Part shown: positions 1 to 8,917 of the stretch, piece by piece
Position numbering within the stretch: the stretch's first letter is position 1
Layout: every line of letters begins with the position of its first letter
Assembly: GCF_026151205.1 (NCBI RefSeq)
Contig: NC_087077.1
Span: forward strand, 14,360,983-14,420,982
DNA: 60,000 nucleotides
Source: Bolinopsis microptera
Taxonomy: Eukaryota; Ctenophora; Tentaculata; Lobata; Bolinopsidae
Direction: 5' to 3'
Position numbers and translations under genes: made by a program
The notes under the pieces: generated by a model
What the model was told of the DNA's origin: nothing
Database searches by the model: none
What the model saw: only the letters and a program-made list of their open reading frames with translations

Positions 1-445
1 GTACCCTGTAGTACACGGTATTTTATAGTTTACTGTCAAGTAATACTTCATGTCTGCAAGGTAATAGTACCCTGCAGTACACGGTATTTTATAGTTTACT
101 GTCAAGTAATACTTCATGTCTGCAAGGTAATAGTACCCTGTAGTACACGGTATTTTATAGTTTACTGTCAAGTAATACTTCATGTCTGCAAGGTAGTAGT
201 ACCCTGTAGTACACGGTATTTTATAGTTTACTGTCAAGTAATACTTCATGTCTGCAAGGTAATAGTACCCTGTAGTACACGGTATTTTATAGTTTACTGT
301 CAAGTAATACTTCATGTCTGCAAGGTAATAGTACCCTGTAGTACACGGTATTTTATAGTTTACTGTCAAGTAATACTTCATGTCTGCAAGGTAGTAGTAC
401 CCTGTAGTACACGGTATTTTATAGTTTACTGTCAAGTAATTTAAT
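1..445. repeat. 66-bp tandem repeat, about 6.7 copies
   Basis: The unit begins GTACCCTGTAGTACACGG and recurs every 66 bases with only a few substitutions (for example TGTAG/TGCAG and GTAATA/GTAGTA). The array is already running at base 1, so its left end is outside the window. It stops abruptly near 445 in non-repetitive AT-rich sequence. Near-identical copies indicate recent expansion. It probably lies in an intron upstream of the exon at 690. Confidence 0.95.
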
Positions 446-689
446 TAAGTTAGAGATGATCCTGATAATCTGATGTTTCTATTGTGTTAATAAACTGGGC
501 TGAAGTCCTGGAAATTTTGGTGCTTATTCCGACCCTAATGTATGTACATATTTTTCACATGACGTGATGATTGTTTCCTCCCACTTTCTTGATCGAGAAA
601 TTATGAAATCTTTGAGCACTGTTTAAAACACAAACTGTAAAGATAAGCTGACTGTAAGAAACTGAAGCTGATTGCCTTAAATTCAACAG

Positions 690-815
690 GGTAAAAAGCT
701 GAGGAGACCAAAAGGAGACAGCACCCTTGCCAGCATCACGATGCAGATTCTCGGCAAAAAGATAGTGTCACTACAAAAGATCGTGGAGCAGCTGGAATGT
801 GCCATCAGGAAATGA
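690..815 (+). CDS. Terminal exon of an unrecognised gene
   Basis: A splice acceptor (ATTCAACAG) precedes an open stretch of 41 codons ending in TGA at 813-815. The translation begins GKKLRRPKGD and ends in a predicted amphipathic helix with hydrophobic residues at regular spacing (LGKKIVSLQKIVEQLECAI), consistent with a short C-terminal coiled coil. Possible polyadenylation signals lie about 170-200 bases downstream (around 985-1020). Upstream exons would be left of the window. I do not recognise the family. The call rests on the acceptor, the open frame and codon-like composition against AT-rich surroundings. Confidence 0.4.
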   Translation, partial: GKKLRRPKGDSTLASITMQILGKKIVSLQKIVEQLECAIRK

Positions 816-1104
816 TGTTTGTGATTATGGAGTGAACTTAATTTATTAATTTATAAATATGTTTTTCTTTGTTTTGTTCTGTATCTAAAGAATTTGGAGA
901 GAGCTAACTCTTTTTGTTCGTTTTTGGTTTTAAGTTCATTTGAACTTTAATTGAGGTTGACCTTTCATAATGATATTCATCATGTAAAATAAAAGGAAAG
1001 TAAATTGGAGTGATTTAATAAACAAGATATCACATTTTTCAGTTTGCTGTATTTATAAGCGTTTTCAAATTGAATGTTATTTTCATTTAGTTCTCACTAG
1101 TCAT

Positions 1105-2650
1105 TTGCGTTGTTTCAATTGTCTGTCGAGAGCCGTTATGCTCCCTACTAAACACTACGAGTCAATCTCTCTGAGTCTGACTCTACCGTCATTAAGGCCA
1201 CAGGGGGGGGTCGAGGCTTCAAAAAATGCAAAAAAACATTATGCTTTGAATCAATATATATTTTTGTGGTGGATACTTTGCCACCACTCATTTGTCTGTA
1301 GCTATTTTACTTTTTTTTATAAATGAGGTTAACCAATTCTTCAAATAACCTCATTTTTTTTGATAAATCGATAATGGAGGGCAGAAATATTGATGCCATT
1401 ACAACTGAAAACTATAATAAGCTTTGTTTTTATTGTTTTTGTGTTATTTCAGCAGTTAAACTTTGAAAAATATACGAATAAAGGCAAAATACTCCAAAAT
1501 CACATAACATAAAAAACAGTTTTTTGCCTCTCCTGAAAACCTCGAATTTTTGACTTCAAAATCTATCTTCTCCTAGAGTTTTTATCCATTTCACCTCAAA
1601 TTTGGAACTTATGTTCCTGACATAAATTTAAAAGTTTGTTATGTAACGATTGTTGTAATTTTGCTCCTAACTCTTTTTATGAGGTTAACCATTTTAAATT
1701 TTGTAACCCGCACTCATGGTTAACCTCATATCTCAGCTTTGGAGCAAGATATTATAAATCGTTACATAACAAAAACTCAAAATACCTTGAAGAACATTGT
1801 TGCCAAGTTTCAAGGTTCTAAGTCATAAACTGAAAAAGAAGATAGATTTTGAACACGATTTCATTTAAAGTTTTCATTTACAATAGAATTACAGGTAAAC
1901 CTCAAAATTCAACGCGCGATATCTTCAAATAGGAAACTTTGTTTTCGGTAAGGACAAAAGCATTTGAAAATTTAGATCGAGCTCTACAACATATCTCAAA
2001 ATCTCAAAATCGACCTCGGACCCCCCCCTGTGGCCTTAAAGCAGCAAGTGGGCAGGAGATAGAGCAAGTAGATGACTTTGTCTACCTTGGAAGCAGAATA
2101 ATGAGTGCGGAGAAGGACTTTGATGTTAGGAAAGCAAAGGCATGGGGGGCCTGTCATCAGTTAAAGACAACCTGGAAGTCTGAAATGCGCAGGGACTTAA
2201 AGATCCGTGTCTTTCGAGCAACGGTTGAGCCCGTACTCCTGTACGGCTCTGAAGCTTGGACGATAAGCCAATCCATGACTAAGCGGATCAATGGATGCTA
2301 CACTAGAATGCTCCGGATGGCCTTGAACATACGTTGGCCACAAATCATCAACAACAGTGATTTATACGGCAACATCCCCAAGCCATCAGCGATGATAGCC
2401 TCCAGAAGAATGAGACTGGCTGGACATGTAGCCAGGCATGACGACCTTCTGGCAAACCAACTTCTGTTCTGGGACCCTCAGCATGGATACAGGAGACCGG
2501 GGAGGCCCCACCTTACGTTTCTGGACATGCTAAAGAAGGACACCAGCCTTTCCTGTGTTGAAGAGATAAGATCTGTTATGCTTGACCGCGACGTGTGGCG
2601 AGGAATTGTAGTTGCTCGGACCAAGAAGCCGACTTAAGTCAGTAAGTCAG
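1105..2650 (+). mobile_element. RTE-type LINE remnant (reverse transcriptase C-terminus), split by an insertion
   Basis: From 2036 to 2637 the sequence encodes the region after the polymerase core in RTE/BovB-like LINEs: a VDDFVYLGSRI motif, then VEPVLLYGSEAW, then RRMRLAGHVARHDD and a GYRRPGRP segment, ending at a stop. The tail is a short (AGTAAGTC)-type repeat, as RTE elements often carry. The stretch 1105-1195 reads in a compatible way (VMLPTKHYESISLSL) and would join directly to KAASGQEIEQVDD once the 840-bp element at 1196-2035 is removed. No catalytic core is present, so this is a dead 5'-truncated copy. Confidence 0.75.
1196..2035. mobile_element. 840-bp TTAA-flanked inverted-repeat element
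   Basis: The ends are GGCCACAGGGGGGGGTC and its reverse complement, flanked on both sides by TTAA (1192-1195 and 2036-2039). The flanking LINE reading frame becomes continuous if the element and one TTAA are removed, so this is an insertion with a 4-bp target duplication. The interior is largely an imperfect palindrome: an arm around 1556-1652 (ATCTATCTTCT, GTTATGTAACGAT) is mirrored at 1757-1860. There is no transposase frame, so it is non-autonomous. TTAA duplication is typical of piggyBac, but these termini do not begin CCY, so I leave the superfamily open. Confidence 0.75.
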
Positions 2651-2688
2651 TAAACACTACAAAATGTTGACTAAACAATGATTGTCAC

Positions 2689-2788
2689 CTCCCACGAGAA
2701 GCTTGTCTCCATCCTTAATGTCTCTGATAGCTTCGTCTACAGTATCGCAAAATTCAGCATGGCATGCTCCAGTCGTTGAAATTAGTCT
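2689..2788 (-). CDS. Single exon resembling succinyl-CoA:3-ketoacid CoA transferase (SCOT/OXCT)
   Basis: On the minus strand a good acceptor (ACATTTCAG) precedes 33 codons and a GTGACA donor. The segment CHAEFCDTVDEAIRDIKDG followed by DKLLVGG matches the N-terminal start of mature mitochondrial SCOT, where a FYTD-VEAVKDI-DG-LLVGG pattern leads into the first nucleotide-binding region. SCOT transfers CoA from succinyl-CoA to acetoacetate in ketone-body use. The next conserved block (FGLCGIPEN in the family) is not seen downstream within the window, where LINE remnants lie. The exon may belong to a gene extending left of the window, or be an orphan. Family assignment rests on about 23 aligned residues. 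Confidence 0.45.
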
Positions 2789-2889
2789 CTGAAATGTAAA
2801 CGGTCAGATAGTGTGGCTTGTTTTACATAACTCTGATGGAAGGGGTTTTCTAATCTATTTGGGTGACTTTGTGTTACTGATCCCTAAGT

Positions 2890-3250
2890 TTTTCAGCATC
2901 GTTACCTAGAGCTGCAGTATCAACATCATCGAGAAGTCGCTATGATTAGTAACTTTTGGCAGTATTTTGTTGCCATTCTTAGACTGATACCCATACGAAT
3001 CTAAGATTTTTCCATCATTCAGAAATGAAGTAGCCTTATCATGAGTAATGAGTATCAGCATAATTAGGGAAGCCATTTGATACTTTCTTATTGTTTTCAT
3101 TACATCTGAGAAATACTACTTGACTACTTCTTAATTTATCAGTAGAAAATTTGAGGGACTGCTCAGTTTTGACCTCAAGAAGTTCCTCTTGCAGCTTTCG
3201 ATTGGATGAGAAAACTTTTTAACTCCTCAACGTCTTTCATCAAACTTGTC
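2890..3250 (-). pseudogene. Decayed ORF1-like coiled-coil fragment of a LINE
   Basis: Three consecutive minus-strand frames each give a plausible piece: KDVEELKSFLIQSK, then NRKLQEELLEVKTEQSLKF, then HDKATSFLNDGKILDSY with KNGNK. Together they resemble LINE ORF1 proteins, with a heptad-rich N-terminus followed by a basic RNA-binding-like segment, but two frame changes and stops separate them. I see no splice signals that would join them. The alternative is an unrelated decayed gene. The assignment is from motif feel only. Confidence 0.35.
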
Positions 3251-4266
3251 AGCAGTTTTTCTGACAAAGAGGTTCATCTGATTGTACAAATTGAATACCA
3301 ACTTTGACATAACTATTTTATTTGGCTTTTCGAATATTTTAGCTGAAAACTCTGTTTGATCTTAACAGTTCACGGCTCCTGCAAGTTCCAAGATCCAATT
3401 ATTAAAGTCCAGATGCGCTTCAGTAAAAAATGTCGAGAAAGCTGACAATCGTTGAAATACATCTAAGTCTTCCATCATGTACTTGTACTTGTATTAAGTT
3501 GAAAGGCACTGTACAGTTAAAATGTGGCGATAAAAGAAGGATAGGAGAGCTCGGATAATTGGTGCGTAACAAAATGTAACAATTCAGCATATTATTGTAT
3601 GTATTCAATGTATAAGATATGATTGTTTAAGTATTTCGAAGAAAAAACCGTCTGCAACTTTCTTATCTACACTATGTTCTCACCTTAAAAGAGTGCTTCT
3701 TTAGTTGTCTGCTTAAAATACTTCGAATCATCCTGATGGGTATAGTCAAATTAACGGACGAGTTTGAGAAGCACTTTAAACTATTCAAACAATCTGAATT
3801 TAAGCAAAAATTGCGCTTGTCAAATAAAAGCAAAGTGATGTTTGTTACAAAAATATGCATCTTGATTTTCAATACTTCTACTGGTGATTTACAGTGACGT
3901 AACGTTGCCGTTGAATGATATTAGCAGGTTATTATTCCTTATCACATTTGGCCAGTAGAACTGCCATTACTAAATAAACTTAAGGTAAATATAACTGAAC
4001 TCTATAATAAAATCTCCTAAAAAAGTGTTATATGATATCCTGGTTATATTAATCAAATCACAAAATATGCCTCCCACTGGAATTCATGTCTTTGATTCAT
4101 GTATATTTATCCAATATTTCAAGGGGGAACATGTGCCGACTGTTCGTTCAATTAAAGTTCTCGTCTGATAAGAAGACTGATAAAATAACAGGTGAGATTT
4201 AAAATATGAAAATTTCAACGGACACTAAGTTAAAAGTAAAACAGAATACATTACAAATTCTTTTTG

Positions 4267-4534
4267 GGGCAGGAACCGAGAGTGCCTATTTTCCCACGGT
4301 TTTTCGACTGTTGTCACTTATTGTCAAACTTGTCATTTCCTGTCATTTCCTGTCAAATATTGTCGTATATTGTCAAATATTGTCGTATATTGTCCTATAC
4401 TGTCAAATTTGGTCACATTTTGTTAAATAGTGTAAAATAGGGTAAAATATTGTCGTATGTTGTCATATATTGGCACATATTGTCAATTCTTGTCGTACAA
4501 TTGTCATGACATTGGGCACTCTCGGTTCCTGCCC
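4267..4534. mobile_element. 268-bp inverted-repeat element filled with a TGTC-rich degenerate array
   Basis: The left end GGGCAGGAACCGAGAGTGCC (4267-4286) is mirrored exactly at 4515-4534, both preceded on the outside by a T-run. Between them lies a degenerate 10-12-bp array of ATTGTC/TATTGTCGTA units. Perfect 20-bp termini suggest a recent MITE or fold-back element. I cannot find a convincing target duplication because both flanks are T/A-rich. Confidence 0.6.
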
Positions 4535-4779
4535 TTTTTGAGAGAAATCATAATTAAATAGGAACTAACGGTAAAATAAATTTAACACAGCAATCTTTTT
4601 CCGTTTGTTCAGAAGTTATAACTTTATAATTGAATAGGTATTAACGGTAGAATCGAATTAACATTTCAATCAACAAAATTCTAATTAAAAACCGGAAGAT
4701 GCCTAGTTATATCGTTGCCTATTCCCAGAACGTTGTGCCCCAGAGCATTGCGCTATGGAGACTCGTGCAGCGTGATACA

Positions 4780-4855
4780 GCAGGGTCAGTGTTAGAGTTA
4801 GGGGCTAGGGCTATGGTTGGAGTTAGTGTTAGGGTTAGGGTTGGGTATTAGAGGT
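4780..4855 (+). repeat. Degenerate TTAGGG-like tract
   Basis: A run of GTTAGGG/GTTAGAG/GGTTGGG variants occurs near 4790-4850. Only two or three adjacent units are exact, so it is a degenerate interstitial repeat rather than a telomere. Confidence 0.5.
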
Positions 4856-5227
4856 TCTGGGATAGGACGACGTTAACAAAACATTTAAAAACCGAGTATT
4901 TCATTAAAGTTATCAATATTCGAAATTTAAGGGAAAACGTTTGGCAGAGTCAAATCTTTTCCAAACGCAAGTCATATGAAACGGTAAAATCAATTGAAAT
5001 CCTTTTTGGCCAATGTAATGTAGCACGTCTCAAATCGATTTATTGTAAACTTGTTTATTCTGTAATAAATGGCATAAAATTGAAATTTTTGTTTTTAACT
5101 GAAATCATGTAATCTGAACCACAACAATAAATTGTACACGAAATTAATTTTTCATCAGACAGGTGAATCATGCAATTACTCAATTAACATGGTGGAAATT
5201 TTTTTAACAGTAGGAAAATATTTTGCA

Positions 5228-7843
5228 TCACTTCAATAATTTAGTGAAGGTGGACAAATTATGGAAAATAACTTGATTTTTTTGGATTTCTAAAAATCTA
5301 TGGCATGCAGCTACAAGACTACGACAGATGGGATCCAAGGGATCAAAATCAAGATCTCTCACAAATGCACTGATGTGCAATAAAAAGTCTGTACTGTACT
5401 CCTCCGAATGGTCCAAGTATGATCCAACAAAGTCTAGGACCATCTGCATAAGATTCCTCACTCGTTCTTCATCTGTGGAGCAGCCTTCGAACATGGGTGA
5501 ATCAGGTTCTAAAACCTCAAAAATCTTATGTGGACAATGGTGGCAAATTGCCCAAGTACCCCTTAGCTGATCAGCAATAGCACCACCATCATAATATTGC
5601 TCTCCATCTTCCAATTCAAAATCCCCTTTCACGGTATATTTCATTCCTTGATCTGAAATTTCTACAGTTGACCAAAAAGATAAATTGGACTCCACAATTC
5701 CCCCTTCAAGCACTGTTGGACTTACATCTTCTATAGCATATGCAATAGCCTTCCTCATCATGGGATAATGCATCTGATGATAAATGTTTTCTTTATCTTT
5801 AGCATCATGATAAACTGTTCTAAGCTGGATACATCTCTCCATGATCTTAGGTAAAAAAACAACCAATTTCTTCATTATCTTCTTATTGTCCTCAACATGA
5901 ATTAATTCAGACATAACTTTGAGATATACCATCATTGTATCGTGATTCTTAAATGTGGTCAAAGCTTTTCCTATGCATGGTACTAACTCTGTTTCCAGAA
6001 GAGCTTTTAACTGGGAATTGATGCATCCAAGTTTATCATCATAGAAACGAGTCAGTCTCATAGTTACAATTAGGAAAAGTCTTCCAAACTCATGAGCAAT
6101 AGACAAGTCGGGTGATGGAAATGATTCCAAGTTGAGATTACTTGTTGCAGTTATGTACTGAATAAGGAAAGGAAAACTAGCGATAACTTGGTCAATCAAT
6201 GTCAAAAGGTGTTCATTAGCGATTTCCTGGACTAATTTACCCATGCTGTTGGAAATGCAACCTATGACCATCAAATGCTGCCTTTCCATGGAGGTGTGAA
6301 ATTGCTGTATGACACTTACCCAGGTTGGTATAAGTTTCATTTTCAAAACTTCATTCATAAAGTCTTTCTCAAATCCGGTCCATTTGTTCATAATCAGACA
6401 AGAGATGTTAGTAGAGGCCATTAATAAGGACTTCCCCTCAGATGAGAGTTTGCAGTTGGCCTGTCTCATCGATTTTATAAAATATGGTATGACTGGACGA
6501 AAGTTTTCGATTTTGATGAATCTTAACTTTGATAATAGGCTTAATGACAATTGTAAGAGCTCAGTGGTTTGTGAGATGTTCTTTTGACCTGAACGAAATT
6601 CCCAAAGACACAAGTCTGAAAGACTCTTGCACAATCTTTGTCTCTTCAAGAAGATATGATCAATTTCATTATTGCCAATAATCACATAATTCTCTATGAT
6701 TTTTAAAGCTCTTAAAGCAGTTGCTCTATCTTTTTTTGACCCTCCCTTCCAATTCAAGAATAACACCTTAATCAACATTGGCGTAATCAATCTAAGCTCA
6801 TCAACTATCTTCTTACATGGACTGTTGTAGACGGTATTTTCATCAATTTGTATCACACCAAGAAAAACATCAGTGAAAAGGAACGAAATTTGAAGGACAT
6901 CCTTGTCTTGAATATTCTGAGTAATAAGCTGAGCCATTTTACGCACAGTTCCATCCTGCACATGTGATCTAACCATGGACCGACAGTAATCTGTTCCTAA
7001 CACTCTGATAAAGTATGAGTAGTTAAGGAAGGTATACATGAGAATACGATAGCAATCTCCTAGTTTATCTGCAGCATTAACTACAATAGAGATTTTTTCG
7101 AAAATTTTTGACTTGTAATAGATACTTCTCTCGTATATACCAGTATTTTCCAAGTTTAAACGCACGTAATTTGTTAGGGTATTGAGAATTCCGTTCCAAC
7201 TTTCTTGTTCAGTTGCATCAGAGAAAACTTCAATTCTGATTAGAAGATTAGTAAAAATTCCCTTTTCCATTAGCATTACCAATGATTTGTAATGTATACT
7301 TTTTGGAACTTGAATCTTGTTCTCGACAAGTAGATCCAAAATCCATAAGATCTTCTTGAAACATGTAACATCCTGCTCATATTTCAGACAGTCACTAAGC
7401 TTTTGAGCAATTCTAGAATCTTCGGCAACCTCCAAGATGAATTCTGAGATTATAAACCAAATTATATAATATCATTTCACTATATTAAAGATGTATACGT
7501 AATATAGTACATACTAGTAAACATGTGATCACAGGGAAGGTTCTAATCACACCCATTAACAGGGTTATAATCAAGAATATACCATACACATATTATACAT
7601 GCATGGCGAACAGTTTTATAGAAGGAAAACATCTTTAAACTTTTTAATTAAGTGTTAGAAACCTTTTCTTCGCTCCTGGTATTGAGACGGTGGGGCTTCC
7701 AGTGCCTGCTTGGATCCAAGGCATCTTGTCAAGTCTCTAAAGCCTGAATCCAATCCAACAAACGGACTCTGGGAATTTATAAACAGCTGTATGGCATCCT
7801 GTAATTCTTCACTTGTAACATTTTGTGGGCATCCACATTCCAT
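5228..7843 (-). CDS. Two-exon gene for an uncharacterised 798-residue all-helical protein
   Basis: Exon 1 is 7843-7663, starting at ATG (MECGCPQNV) just inside an acceptor at 7853. Exon 2 is 7443-5228. The donor (AAAAG|GTTTCT) and acceptor (ATCTCAG|AATTC) join in phase to give QERRKEFILEVAEDS. The protein is Leu/Ile-rich with repeating amphipathic helices (for example RALKIIENYVIIGNN and TTELLQLSLSLLSKL), which suggests an ARM/HEAT-like superhelix, and no signal peptide or transmembrane segment is seen. The C-terminal third is more acidic (GDFELEDGEQYYDGG). I do not recognise a named family. An AATAAA lies at 5039-5044 on the minus strand. A coding exon upstream of 7853 cannot be excluded. 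Confidence 0.8.
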
Positions 7844-7852
7844 TGTTTCATA

Positions 7853-8602
7853 CTGCAATTAACTAAATCAGATATCGTGTTTGAAAAGATACATGGCTAC
7901 GGTAGGAATCATTTAGCCATATTTATATCCTTGAACCACACAATATAAACTAATTCGTGTTTTAGTGTAGACTTTTTGTCACAACAAGACTGCAACCTAT
8001 AGTAACATTAACAACTACAAACAGAACCCTAATGTCTACAAACAAATTTCTTCTAGTCCTAATATGAGCCTAGTCTCTAAAAACCTAACTGAACTAGCGT
8101 TTCGGTGTGTGCAAAAGCTTTCAGGCACGCGCATTCCTTGCCCGTTAGTTACCTGACCTTCCAAAACCAAACTAGCAGTCAAGGACAAAAAGTCATACAC
8201 CAAATGGGCATTATATTATTATTATATTATATATATATGGGCATTATATTATTATATATTATTATATTATAAAGTTATATTTTTTATTAAAAAAAAAACT
8301 TTTGTTTTATTAATATATTTTATGAATTGTTTTACATTTTTTTATTCTGTAAAATGTGCTAAAATTAAATTTATTCTTTCAAAAATGTCTTGTTTCATTG
8401 AGATAAATTAATTTCAATCCTGTAAGAAGACCTTCTCTAATCTAAAATAAACAATAAAACAGAAAAAAGAGTTTCCTTGTTTATCAAAATTTTTGATCGG
8501 CAATCTGAATTCTGAAATCAGCTTTAGGTTCATACTTCGAGTGTCATATCATGAGTTGTGTTTTATTTTCTTCATCAACGATTCCTGTAGCTGCCTCTAC
8601 TA
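7853..8602. other. Gene-free stretch, AT-rich
   Basis: Upstream side of the 798-residue protein gene. It holds a TTATTATAT low-complexity patch (about 8205-8280). I see no exon, RNA gene or clear promoter motif. Confidence 0.5.
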
Positions 8603-8610
8603 TGTTTTAC

Positions 8611-8732
8611 TTTGACGGATGTTACTCGTCTAAATTTCTTCGAAGTAGCGCACGCTGCTTTCTTCTCGGAATGGCCCGATGGCACGTGCTACGAAGTAGC
8701 GCGCGCCGGGCCAGGCCATTAACAATGGTCAA
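8611..8732 (+). mobile_element. Short MITE, copy A (TTGACGG...GGTCAA), 122 bp
   Basis: The element runs from TTTGACGGATG to CAATGGTCAA and is flanked by an exact 8-bp duplication TGTTTTAC (8603-8610 and 8733-8740). Inside are two direct copies of CGAAGTAGCGCGCGC-type sequence, each able to form a small hairpin (GCTAC-GAA-GTAGC). It is non-coding. An 8-bp duplication is what hAT-superfamily transposases make, so a hAT-mobilised element is a reasonable inference. Confidence 0.8.
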
Positions 8733-8917
8733 TGTTTTACTCATGGGCCGAGCTCAGCCTTTCTTTGACATATATTTAAATTATTAACAAATTAATAAAT
8801 TACAATTTAAACTAAGTAAAAATATGAATAAAAACCCCTTAATATAAAACTGAGGAACATTTATAAAACCTTTATAGTAAAAGTAGCCAAATGACAATAA
8901 TCTTTGATTTGTTTTTC

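Noticed and set aside
4780-4855. Telomere end or interstitial telomere
   Set aside because: Only two or three exact TTAGGG units amid variants, in the middle of unique sequence.
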